Assembly: GCF_000317475.1 (NCBI RefSeq)
Contig: NC_019729.1
Coordinates: 6,524,501 to 6,588,500, forward strand
From: Oscillatoria nigro-viridis PCC 7112
GTDB lineage: Bacteria; Cyanobacteriota; Cyanobacteriia; Cyanobacteriales; Microcoleaceae
Direction of reading: 5' to 3'
Length of the DNA: 64,000 bases
This document shows positions 37,547 through 45,543 of this stretch, piece after piece; the first letter of the stretch is position 1; each line of letters begins with the position of its first letter. Both the position numbers and the translations under genes were made by a program. The notes under the pieces were generated by a model, which did no database searches, was not told the DNA's origin, and was given only the letters and a program-made list of their open reading frames with translations.

Positions 37547-39484
37547 ATGCCAATAGATTTTCGCAACACAAATACCGTCTGGGCTTCCGTATTAGCAGAA
37601 ACTTTGCAGCGGTTGGGATTAACTACCGCCGTCATTTGTCCCGGTTCGCGATCGGCACCATTAACAATAGCTTTTGCCCAGAACAACAAAATAGAAACTC
37701 TGCCCATACTCGACGAACGTTCAGCAAGTTTTTTTGCATTAGGAATCGCCAAAAAATCCGGTTTACCAACCGCACTAATTTGTACCTCTGGAACCGCCGC
37801 AGCCAACTTTTATCCTGCGATAATAGAAGCCAGAGAAAGTCGAATTCCGCTGCTAATATTCACCGCCGATCGACCTCCAGAACTGCGGGACTGTCACGCC
37901 GGACAAGCGATCGACCAAGTTAAAATATACGGCAATTATCCGAACTGGCAAGCCGAATTAGCGATACCTTCTGCGTCCAGAGGAATGCTAGACTATCTGC
38001 GGCAGACGATCGTGTACGCTTGGGAACGATCGCAATTTCCAACACCAGGCCCCGTCCACCTCAACATCCCCTTTCGCGACCCGCTTGTACCAGTTCCAGA
38101 CATAGCTGTAGAAGCTTTAGAAACACAATTCAATCCCGAAGATTTTTTTGCAGGATTAGAACCGATTTTCGCCGCAGAAACCTCTACTCCTCCCAGCCCC
38201 CCCTTGTTAAGGGGGGGAGAAGAAAGTACAATGCAACAATGGCAAAAGTGCGATCGGGGGATTATTATTGCAGGCGTTGCACAGCCCCAATTGGCCGAAA
38301 AATACTGTAGTGCGATCGGGCAAATTTCCAAATACTTAAATTGGCCAGTTTTAGCAGAAGGATTATCCCCAGTCAGAAACTACGCCCAACTAAACCCCCA
38401 TCTAATTCCCACCTACGATTTAATCCTGCGAAACCGCGAACTAGCAGATAAATTAACCCCAGAAATCGCCATTCAAATCGGAGACTTACCCACAAGCAAA
38501 GAACTGCGAAACTGGTTAGATAAAACCCAACCAAAACGCTACATAATCGACCCCAGCCACCACAACTTCGATCCGCTACACGGCCAAACAATTCACCTGC
38601 GAACCTCCGTAGAAAATCTCGCAACTATATTAACTCAAGTCCCCCCCCTTATTAAGGGGGGGTTAGGGGGGGATCGAGCCCCTGCAACCCCTGCTATTTC
38701 CCCTCAAATCCCCCCCCTAAACAAGGATGAATCAACTCAAATCCCCCCCCTAAACCAGGGCGAATCAACTCAAGTCCCCCCCCTTAATAAGGGGGGGTTA
38801 GGGGGGGTTCCAACCTCACCCTCAAACGAATACCTCCAACTTTGGCGCAACACCGAAATCCAAGTCAGACAAACAATCGACAAAAAAATAGCAACAATTA
38901 ACAACATAATCGAGCCCAAAGTTTCCTGGCTGCTTTCCCAAATTTTGCCGCCAGCAACACCGATATTTATTGCCAACAGTATGCCCGTCCGAGATGTAGA
39001 GTTTTTCTGGAAGCAGAACAACTTAGAAATCAAGCCGTTTTTCAATCGCGGCGCTAACGGTATAGACGGCACATTATCAACAGCGTTGGGAGTTGCTCAC
39101 CGCAATCAAAGCAGCATCATGTTAACAGGCGATTTAGCATTTTTGCACGATACAAACGGTTTTTTAATGAAAAATAAATTTGTAGGCCATCTGACAATCG
39201 TATTAATTAATAACAACGGTGGCGGAATTTTTGAAATGTTGCCCGTTGCCAAATTTGACCCGCCCTTTGAAGAGTTTTTTGCCACTCCGCAGCAGATCAA
39301 TTTTGCTCTGTTGTGTGCAACTTATGGCGTGAAACACGAGGTAATTGAGGATTGGGGACAGTTCAAAGAAAAATTAAATTTGCTGCCAAATAGCGGGATT
39401 CGCGTCTTAGAATTGCAAACAGACAGGCGATCGGATGCTAAATGGCGGCAAGACAATCTAAGTAAATTTGCCAAAGATTTGTAG
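37547..39484 (+). CDS. menD: SEPHCHC synthase with in-frame repeat insertions
   Basis: A 645-residue thiamine-diphosphate enzyme that joins 2-oxoglutarate to isochorismate. The N-terminal half has ICPGSRSAPLTIAF, LDERSASFFALGIAK and ICTSGTAAANFYPAI; the cofactor region is GDLAFLHDTNGF, then VLINNNGGGIFEML. MenD is usually about 580 residues. The excess comes from two proline/glycine-rich inserts: a short one near 214-227 (PPSPPLLRGGEES) and a long one at about 364-423 (PPLIKGGLGG, PPLNKGGLGGVP and variants) encoded by C- or G-run repeats. Both fall between domains and spare the active-site motifs. The start ATG 37547 (MPIDFRNTNTVWAS) is preferred to TTG 37526. Confidence 0.93.
   Translation: MPIDFRNTNTVWASVLAETLQRLGLTTAVICPGSRSAPLTIAFAQNNKIETLPILDERSASFFALGIAKKSGLPTALICTSGTAAANFYPAIIEARESRIPLLIFTADRPPELRDCHAGQAIDQVKIYGNYPNWQAELAIPSASRGMLDYLRQTIVYAWERSQFPTPGPVHLNIPFRDPLVPVPDIAVEALETQFNPEDFFAGLEPIFAAETSTPPSPPLLRGGEESTMQQWQKCDRGIIIAGVAQPQLAEKYCSAIGQISKYLNWPVLAEGLSPVRNYAQLNPHLIPTYDLILRNRELADKLTPEIAIQIGDLPTSKELRNWLDKTQPKRYIIDPSHHNFDPLHGQTIHLRTSVENLATILTQVPPLIKGGLGGDRAPATPAISPQIPPLNKDESTQIPPLNQGESTQVPPLNKGGLGGVPTSPSNEYLQLWRNTEIQVRQTIDKKIATINNIIEPKVSWLLSQILPPATPIFIANSMPVRDVEFFWKQNNLEIKPFFNRGANGIDGTLSTALGVAHRNQSSIMLTGDLAFLHDTNGFLMKNKFVGHLTIVLINNNGGGIFEMLPVAKFDPPFEEFFATPQQINFALLCATYGVKHEVIEDWGQFKEKLNLLPNSGIRVLELQTDRRSDAKWRQDNLSKFAKDL
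38188..38226. repeat. Short G/C-run palindrome inside menD
   Basis: A palindrome with ccccccctt and aaggggggg arms, in frame with menD and translated as PPLLRGG. Confidence 0.8.
38636..38815. repeat. Cluster of G/C-run repeats inside menD
   Basis: About 180 bases with four cccccccc-type blocks, two of them followed by aaggggggg and ttaggggggg. All are in frame, adding about 60 codons to menD. This is the same family as the element in menC. Confidence 0.88.
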
Positions 39485-39495
39485 TCAGGAATTTT

Positions 39496-39604
39496 GTCAA
39501 TAAGCCTTTCGCGGGCGGGATCTTCGGCCCACCCCACAAGCAGAAAATTCACTCTTTGTGGAACAGGCATCTTGCCTGTTCTTGGGAATGCTGCAATATC
39601 TCAG
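39496..39604. repeat. Dispersed palindromic element, copy 4 (left end degenerate)
   Basis: It contains gcgggcgggatcttcggccc and gtggaacaggcatcttgcct blocks and ends ggaatgctgcaatatctcag, matching the right end of copy 3. It lies between the convergent menD and glutaredoxin genes. Confidence 0.75.
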
Positions 39605-39605
39605 T

Positions 39606-39920
39606 TTAAACCGCTGGTTGAGCTAGCAGCGGATCTAACTGTCCTTCTGCATCGAGTTTGTGAATGTCATCGCAGCCGCCTACGTGTTGGTTGTTAATGA
39701 AAATTTGGGGTACGCTGCGGCGTCCGTTAGCGCGATCGGCCATTGCCTTTCTAGCCGCTTCGTCGCCATCAATTTTGTATTCCGTGAAATTTACGCCTTT
39801 CCACCACAGCAAAGTTTTGGCGCGGATGCAGTAGGGACAGGTTTGCCAAGTATAGATTTCAACATTGGCTTTGATGCGATCGGGCTTGCGGCCCAAGATG
39901 GGATTGAGAAAGTCAAGCAT
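39606..39920 (-). CDS. grxC: Glutaredoxin
   Basis: A 104-residue dithiol glutaredoxin of the GrxC type. The active site is TWQTCPYCIRAKTLLWW, and the glutathione-binding SVPQIFINNQHVGGCDDIH follows. It reduces disulfides with glutathione in the cytosol. The start at ATG 39920 (MLDFLNPILGRKPDRIKANV) matches the N-terminal extension I recall from cyanobacterial homologs. An in-frame ATG 16 codons upstream is possible but less likely. It is convergent with menD and apparently monocistronic. Confidence 0.92.
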   Translation of the reverse strand: MLDFLNPILGRKPDRIKANVEIYTWQTCPYCIRAKTLLWWKGVNFTEYKIDGDEAARKAMADRANGRRSVPQIFINNQHVGGCDDIHKLDAEGQLDPLLAQPAV

Positions 39921-40184
39921 TTTCGGTACCGGGGTAAAAATTAAACTGGTTGGGGGATTAACGATCATTTTAGCGAAATGCCGTCAGCCCCGCGTCCTAC
40001 CCAAAAATCGGCGCGGGATGGAATTGCCTGTGGCCACCTGTGGCACTGTGACCCAAGTCACACATTTACTCTACTCGGATCACTGGCTTTCACCCTAGAG
40101 AATCACCTTCGCGGCCTCATTAATATCACCGATATTTAGAGGAAACCAGAAGATGATAAATATATCGAATTCAACCGCACTGCC

Positions 40185-40400
40185 ATGCACCCCGTACAAC
40201 TCCTCCCCGGCGCTATCTGTGAAATCCTCGCTTCTGTAACGGATACAGGCGTTTTGACTCTGGCCGATCGCTACGGTTTGATGGCCGCCACCTTCGACGA
40301 CTCTCTGAATGACGAAGAGAGAGGCTGCGTCAACCGCTTGCTGCGGGCGGTTCTCAGAGGCCGAGTGAAAGTGGTCAACGAACTTTCAGCAGCATTCTAA
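40185..40400 (+). CDS. Small protein of unknown function, 71 residues
   Basis: A compact soluble protein (MHPVQLLPGAICEILASVTD, LADRYGLMAATFDDSLNDEE, CVNRLLRAVLRGRVKVVNEL). It has no signal peptide or membrane span. It ends 142 bases before a good rho-independent terminator, which supports a real transcription unit. The pattern looks like a conserved cyanobacterial small protein, but I cannot name a family. The ribosome-binding site is poor. Confidence 0.65.
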   Translation: MHPVQLLPGAICEILASVTDTGVLTLADRYGLMAATFDDSLNDEERGCVNRLLRAVLRGRVKVVNELSAAF

Positions 40401-40541
40401 TGGGGATTTGAAGTTTTGTTCTGAAGGCAAGGTGAGTCAGCGGTAGATAAAAATAGTGGAAACTCAGGCAGGAATGGAAACAGCGGTAATTTGAATTCGA
40501 TTTAAAGTTTTCTCCTCTAACTCAACAACGGTTTTTTTGTC

Positions 40542-40570
40542 AAAGCAGCCTTTACCGGCTGCTTTTTTTT
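40542..40570 (+). terminator. Rho-independent terminator
   Basis: The stem aagcagcc/ggctgctt closes a tttacc loop and is followed by a run of eight T. It lies between the 71-residue gene and the convergent WYL regulator; an upstream A-run is short, so it works best for the plus strand. Confidence 0.85.
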
Positions 40571-40573
40571 GAT

Positions 40574-41425
40574 CTAATCGCGGATTTCCAGGTTGTACTG
40601 GCGGCAGAGGTCGATCAGTTCTTGTTGGAAGCGATCGCGCACATTCTGGGGCGAGACAATCACGCAGTCTTTGCCGTACCGAAACACCTCTCGGAACAGC
40701 CAGAATCGGCTGGATACCCGCTTCACTACATGGCGCAGGTCTCCCACCATTTCATTTGCCACATCTTCATCCGGTTTGGATTCATAGTTTCCAGCCAATC
40801 CCCTTAAAAAATGTAAGTGTACTTCTAGATAGTCTATGGTTTCGCGCCATTTTTCACTTGCAGGTAACAAGTTAACAATCTTGTCTAAGCGCAAACACCG
40901 ATTGTGAGCTAATTCCGGGATTTCTCTGGAGTCAGCATCGTCGCACCAGATTTCTAGGTACAGGCGCTTGTCGTAGAGGCGAATTTTGGCACTGCGGGCA
41001 GTAAATTCGCTCACTTTGTCTTTGCCTGACTGGTAAAACAGCCTGAACGGTTGGCGGTCGTCAATCAGTTGATTGAGTCGAAGCCGCCACGCTTCGGCAG
41101 TTTGGTTGACTTGTTCGAGCAACTTTTGCCGGAAAGGGGTTTCCAGATTGGCTTTGTCCAAAAGTAATGCCATGACGATCTGGGCGGCTTCGACTTCGCC
41201 AGAGTCGTTGAGGAATTTGACAGCTTTGTTCAATGATTGTACCTGCACTGAATTTAGGGTAAAGGGTTCGCCCACTTCGATTTTTTGTTGGGCGACCGCG
41301 ACCAGTAACCCAGACACACTGGGACTTTTGCCCCATAAGATACCGAGGCGAAGGGCGATCGCCTCTAGCTGTTCCTTGGTTCCAGCCGGAATTGAAAGTG
41401 TAATTGTCTCTTTTTTGCGGGGCAT
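40574..41425 (-). CDS. WYL-domain transcriptional regulator
   Basis: A 283-residue protein with an N-terminal ribbon-helix-helix-like segment (MPRKKETITLSIPAGTKEQL), a helical middle and a WYL-type C-terminal domain (FRLFYQSGKDKVSEFTARSA, IRLYDKRLYLEIWCDD, FWLFREVFRYGKDCVIVSPQ). WYL domains bind nucleic acids or nucleotides and regulate CRISPR and other defence loci. In Synechocystis the WYL-type protein Sll7009 was reported as a repressor of the I-D CRISPR system, so this gene, divergent from the toxin-antitoxin pair and I-D cas genes, is a good candidate repressor (inference). The target operator is unknown. Confidence 0.85.
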   Translation of the reverse strand: MPRKKETITLSIPAGTKEQLEAIALRLGILWGKSPSVSGLLVAVAQQKIEVGEPFTLNSVQVQSLNKAVKFLNDSGEVEAAQIVMALLLDKANLETPFRQKLLEQVNQTAEAWRLRLNQLIDDRQPFRLFYQSGKDKVSEFTARSAKIRLYDKRLYLEIWCDDADSREIPELAHNRCLRLDKIVNLLPASEKWRETIDYLEVHLHFLRGLAGNYESKPDEDVANEMVGDLRHVVKRVSSRFWLFREVFRYGKDCVIVSPQNVRDRFQQELIDLCRQYNLEIRD

Positions 41426-41448
41426 TCAACAAAAGTGTAAATACATAC

Positions 41449-41480
41449 TTGACATATTTGGTTTTCAATGCAAATATAAT
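41449..41480 (+). promoter_or_regulatory. Possible promoter toward mntA-hepT and the cas genes
   Basis: TTGACA at 41449-41454 and TATAAT at 41475-41480 are both perfect hexamers but lie 20 bases apart, longer than the usual 17. An imperfect inverted motif (agtgtaaatacatact) just upstream could be an operator for the WYL protein. Confidence 0.35.
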
Positions 41481-41520
41481 CTTAGTGCAATTACAAACCT
41501 CCCAGAGATAACGAAGGCTA

Positions 41521-41647
41521 TCAAATTCAGTCCTGGACGCATGGGTAGTCAGAAACCGGGTTTTTTTAGGAAAATCCTTCGTTCTAGCCGACAGTTTGAG
41601 TAAAAAACCCGGTTTCTTTGGTTTTATGCGTTAAGGACTGAATTTGA
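41521..41647. repeat. 127-base palindromic MITE-like element
   Basis: The outer arms tcaaattcagtcctggacgc and gcgttaaggactgaatttga pair imperfectly. The inner arms agaaaccgggttttttta and taaaaaacccggtttct are nearly perfect. It lies between the WYL regulator and the mntA-hepT pair; the inner part recurs at 46.62 kb. Confidence 0.85.
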
Positions 41648-41849
41648 GAAACGCCGCCTGAGCCGGCAGTAGCACGAAACCGATTGTTGCTGAACGGCGA
41701 TAATCGGGTGTAATGCGATTTTGCGAGGCGTTGGGGGAAAATTTTCTTCCCATCTCCCTGTAAAGATAGAGTGCTAGAGACAAACTATTCTGACAACAGA
41801 AAATTTGCTGTCCTCGTCCTCGAATTTGTTTACTCTACAAAAGTTAACT

Positions 41850-42305
41850 ATGCTCCAAATTTCCCCAACGCTGACTGAACTTCAGGAAATTGCTTCACAA
41901 CTTCCCGAACAAATTCCTTACCTCAAAATGCTAATTCTCTTTGGTTCTCGTGCCAGAGGTGATACTCACGCAAAAAGTGATTGGGATTTTGCCGCACTTT
42001 ACGATGAAAAGCTTAGGGAAGAATCTTGCAATAATCGAGGCTTTGCATGGTTTGAAGTTCCTGGCATTTTGGGTGAAGCTTTTAGCATTAACAGCGATGA
42101 AATTGATGTCGTTGAATTGAATCGCTGTTCCCCTCTGATTGCCAATTTTATTGCTCGTGATGGCAAACTTATTTATGAACAAGAATCAGGTCAGTTTGAG
42201 CAATTTGTCAAAACTCATCTGATGAACGAGCTGGAATTGCAAGAACTGGAACGTCAACTTTATCAGAGTATTGATGATTTTCTCAAAGATTGGAGGTCGG
42301 TATGA
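41850..42305 (+). CDS. mntA: MntA-type minimal nucleotidyltransferase (antitoxin)
   Basis: A 151-residue nucleotidyltransferase. The signature GSRARGDTHAKSDWD is the GSX10DXD motif (Gly32, Ser33, Asp44, Asp46), with a third acidic residue likely in DEIDVVEL. In HepT-MntA modules the transferase adds AMP residues to the tyrosine of the HEPN toxin and so silences it. The antitoxin ATG at 41850 is chosen over a TTG 15 codons upstream. The stop overlaps the hepT start by four bases (atga), the hallmark of translational coupling. It is divergent from the WYL regulator and lies upstream of the cas10d gene. Confidence 0.88.
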   Translation: MLQISPTLTELQEIASQLPEQIPYLKMLILFGSRARGDTHAKSDWDFAALYDEKLREESCNNRGFAWFEVPGILGEAFSINSDEIDVVELNRCSPLIANFIARDGKLIYEQESGQFEQFVKTHLMNELELQELERQLYQSIDDFLKDWRSV

Positions 42306-42730
42306 GTATTCAGAAAACAGTAGTTTTAACCAGACTCAAATTTATTGGAGAGTATCTGCTCGAATTGAGACGTTTTGAATCGATGAGCCTGGAAAATTAT
42401 CTAGCTAGCTTCGATTCAAAAATAATTTCAGAAAGAATAATGGAGTTGATAGTTCAGGCAGCAGTTGATATTAACGAGCATATTCTGACCCGTGGAATGA
42501 AGGTTAACTCGGATAGTAATCGAGAATCTTTTGTTCAGCTTGGAAGCTATGGAATTATTACACCTGAAGTTAGTGAAGAATTAGTAAAATCAGCAGGTTT
42601 GCGTAACATTTTGGCTCATCGGTACTTAGAGATAGATTATGTAATGTTATTTAATTCCGTTCAAGTTGCTTTAATCTATTATCCGATTTACATAGAGCAA
42701 GTTGCTGAATACATTTCTCAAAAAAAATGA
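42302..42730 (+). CDS. hepT: HepT-type HEPN toxin (RNase)
   Basis: A 142-residue HEPN (DUF86) protein. The catalytic RX4HXY motif is intact: Arg101, His106 and Tyr108 in LRNILAHRYLEID. The helical pattern (YLLELRRFESMSLENYLAS, ELIVQAAVDINEHIL) fits the family. HepT toxins cleave RNA as dimers and are neutralised when MntA adenylylates the motif tyrosine, which is present. The gene ends 60 bases before cas10d on the same strand, close enough for transcription into the cas operon. It probably stabilises the locus (inference). Confidence 0.9.
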   Translation: MSIQKTVVLTRLKFIGEYLLELRRFESMSLENYLASFDSKIISERIMELIVQAAVDINEHILTRGMKVNSDSNRESFVQLGSYGIITPEVSEELVKSAGLRNILAHRYLEIDYVMLFNSVQVALIYYPIYIEQVAEYISQKK

Positions 42731-42790
42731 ATAACAGCCAGTAACAATTCAGCGAACAACTCATAAAAATCAACAGATTAGGGCAAAATT

Positions 42791-45532
42791 ATGTCCACAA
42801 AAAGTTTGCTTTTTGACGAAGAAACAACAACTTTAGACGAGCGCTATTTTGCAGAAGTTCGTCCGAAACTGTACCAACTGCATACCAATCACGGACAGTA
42901 TGGCACTCGCCAAGGACGCACCCTTGCCGAACACCTCGATTCGGCTTGTCAGTTCGTTTTAACGGTTAGCAAAATTGCCGGAGTTCCCGATGACAAACGC
43001 GCTTGTATTCTGGCCGCGACTGCCGTTCACGATTTGAATAAGCTGGCAGACGACGGACGCAATGTTAAGACGTTGGCACGCGATCGCCCTTTTTTGCTAC
43101 AACAACTCGATCGCGCTTGCGTTTCCAAATTCGCCCAAACTGATGAAGAACTCGAACTCGTCCGCCGCCTGATAGAACGCCATTCCGGCCACAACGCCAG
43201 CGATCCAATGCGTTTTTTACCAGAAGACCCCAATATCAAACGTTGGGCCGCGATGTTGATTGGGGGCGACTTATTTGACTTAGGAATTGACGAAGAAACA
43301 CGCATTCGCAAAGTCGAAAATGAGTTAACAGTTGCATTGCAGCGTGACAGTAAGTTGTTTCAGGTCACTCTTTCCGAAGACCGAGGTTATCTGACTTCGC
43401 TGTTGCTGTCAGCTTGTGAAGAGGTTTTGCACGATCGCAATTTGCATACTCTCGCCATTGACCCCAACGGTCAAATTTTTGTCGGAGAAGCCTTTCCCGA
43501 CGGCGATTTAAGCTTAATTCTCGCTCAAAAATGGCAAAAAAAGATCGATCGCGTCTTTAGCAGCAACGTCGAACAACTCGTGAACGCCACCAAAGACGGC
43601 ATCAAAATCGACCCGCAAGCCATCCAACAAAATCCCGAAGCAACTTTAGACGAAGTAGATAAGTTACTGCTAAAAAAAGCCAGCGGTTACAAAGTGGAAA
43701 AAGTCGCCAAGGATATTGACAAATATGGCGGAGATGCTGGAGAAAATGCCGTTACCGCAGCCGCTGCTGTCGGCTTGCATCCAGTTTCCAATGCCGATGA
43801 ATTTGCCATTTCTGAAGGACTAAAAACCGCTTACCTCAGCTATCGGGCCGCCGAACTCAGCCCCAAGGAGGTTTGGGATCGAATTGCCGCGCAAGTCGGA
43901 TTATCCCCAGAACAGCGCGCAGCATTGGAACCGTTTAACGCCCAGTACGGACGCTGTTTGTTTGCTGCCAAATCCATTGAGGGCGATCGCGAACAGAAGC
44001 TAGAAAAGGTATTTGCCGCCTTAGAAGATTCATTTCAACTGCGCGGCAAAGCCGAAGAGATAGACGTATCTGAAGAATTGGTAAATGCCGTTCGGCAACT
44101 ACTCAACTTTTCTACACCTGCGAACTGGCAAGGCTTTAACGAACTCACAGCCTACGTTGAAGCCAACCCGCGCCAGCGCTGTTCCTTGGGGACGACATCG
44201 CTACAAATCGGCGAATTGAGTTCCCCAAAAATGCCACCGGGAACCAAAGTCCAAGCTTTTTCCAATCGTCTTCCCGGCGGCATGATTGCTGAACCCAAAC
44301 GGCGGGCAGATAACTTATCGGCATTAGGTTATCAGTTGATGGCAGTTGGTGCAAATTTCCCGAACTCTGTCAAACAAGACCCGCTATATCTTCACTTTGC
44401 CCTCCCAAAAGGATCGAGTATTGAACTCAGAATAATTTGGCAAAATTTTCTGAGGAATACCGCAGCCCAAAATGAAGATGGGACAGTAACAGTTGACGAA
44501 ATTAAACTTTACCGCGAAAACGAGATAGTCTTTCAATCCAACAAAATGGTTGGCTTGGCACTGCCAAAACGTCCTGAATTTATCAACTCAACGGTGACAA
44601 TTCCCGTACTGTGGGGAGAAGTTAATAACTCCCTGGCGTTGCTAAAATCGCTCAGATTGGCGTTGGAAATGAGTTTGGCCTTTGACTTGGGTTTTCCCTT
44701 TGTTTTGGGTGCCAATCTGGAAGTCGAACCAACTTGGGATTTTTTCGGAAAAGTTGAAGGAATTCCGTCATCTTTGCAGCCACTATTAGGCAGCGGCCAG
44801 TATCGGCGAAACGGTCATTTATCCAAGGAAGAACGGCGCACGGCAGTAACGGCAGAGCAAGTTTTAGAACGGCTGCGCTGTATCGGAAAGCTAGCTATTT
44901 CGGTGGCAAGTATTCAGAAAAAAGATGACTGTTTGTATGACTTGGCGCGGGCGGCAACTCGTCCCTTGAGTTTCTATTACGTCCTGCTGCGCTGGCTGCT
45001 GCGGGAACAAGATGACCCCAACTTGGAGGCAGTTTGGTCTCGGATAAAAGAACCTTTGAATACTTTACTGAGGAGTCTCATGTCAGAAGAACACGATCGC
45101 GTTTCTAGCTATCTCAAGCAAGCCGCACACATTGCCGAATTTGCCAAGTTGCGGGGCAGTTCCTTCCGCCGCACTGCCCAAACTGAACCGTTTTCGGAAT
45201 TTATCAAAGCTGTGCGATCGCGAAAATCTCATATGGATTGGGACACGGTATTTGCCTCCCTAGTGCAGCAATATCACAACCGTCTCGATCGCATTCGAGA
45301 ACACGGGGCGGGTGCGACAAAATACGAACAAATCAAGCAGTTTTATCAAGTTTTGCAACAACTATTTGAGGAGGTTTATCACTCGCGTCCCGAACGACTG
45401 CTAACTGATAGCAAAACCCTCGAAGCTGCCTACTTGTTTTTTTTACAAGAAGCGCGTCAAGAACTTAAGTCTAAAACCGAATCTGCAACCACGTCTAAAA
45501 CAGAATCTGAATCCACACCTGCAAACAACTAG
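42791..45532 (+). CDS. cas10d: Type I-D Cas10d (Csc3) with N-terminal HD nuclease
   Basis: A 913-residue protein with the large-subunit architecture of type I-D. The N-terminal HD nuclease residues can be read: His48 (LAEHLDSAC), His80-Asp81 (AVHDLNKLAD) and His131/His134 (ERHSGHNASD). The long central and C-terminal part is the degenerate Cas10-like subunit; no GGDD cyclase motif is seen, as expected for I-D. In I-D systems this protein supplies the nuclease that type I-A to I-F systems place in Cas3. It heads the interference module and is followed 11 bases later by csc2, the stop being followed by an aggaga ribosome-binding site. Confidence 0.93.
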   Translation: MSTKSLLFDEETTTLDERYFAEVRPKLYQLHTNHGQYGTRQGRTLAEHLDSACQFVLTVSKIAGVPDDKRACILAATAVHDLNKLADDGRNVKTLARDRPFLLQQLDRACVSKFAQTDEELELVRRLIERHSGHNASDPMRFLPEDPNIKRWAAMLIGGDLFDLGIDEETRIRKVENELTVALQRDSKLFQVTLSEDRGYLTSLLLSACEEVLHDRNLHTLAIDPNGQIFVGEAFPDGDLSLILAQKWQKKIDRVFSSNVEQLVNATKDGIKIDPQAIQQNPEATLDEVDKLLLKKASGYKVEKVAKDIDKYGGDAGENAVTAAAAVGLHPVSNADEFAISEGLKTAYLSYRAAELSPKEVWDRIAAQVGLSPEQRAALEPFNAQYGRCLFAAKSIEGDREQKLEKVFAALEDSFQLRGKAEEIDVSEELVNAVRQLLNFSTPANWQGFNELTAYVEANPRQRCSLGTTSLQIGELSSPKMPPGTKVQAFSNRLPGGMIAEPKRRADNLSALGYQLMAVGANFPNSVKQDPLYLHFALPKGSSIELRIIWQNFLRNTAAQNEDGTVTVDEIKLYRENEIVFQSNKMVGLALPKRPEFINSTVTIPVLWGEVNNSLALLKSLRLALEMSLAFDLGFPFVLGANLEVEPTWDFFGKVEGIPSSLQPLLGSGQYRRNGHLSKEERRTAVTAEQVLERLRCIGKLAISVASIQKKDDCLYDLARAATRPLSFYYVLLRWLLREQDDPNLEAVWSRIKEPLNTLLRSLMSEEHDRVSSYLKQAAHIAEFAKLRGSSFRRTAQTEPFSEFIKAVRSRKSHMDWDTVFASLVQQYHNRLDRIREHGAGATKYEQIKQFYQVLQQLFEEVYHSRPERLLTDSKTLEAAYLFFLQEARQELKSKTESATTSKTESESTPANN

Positions 45533-45543
45533 GAGAATACAAA

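Noticed and set aside
28342-39484. Expectation of menB (naphthoate synthase) within the men region
   Set aside because: No crotonase-type frame is present between menI and menD; menB must be elsewhere, as is usual in cyanobacteria.
42791-45532. Type III effector (Cas10 with cyclase) instead of type I-D
   Set aside because: The large subunit has no GGDD motif and the neighbours are csc2, csc1 and a Cas3' helicase, which define type I-D.
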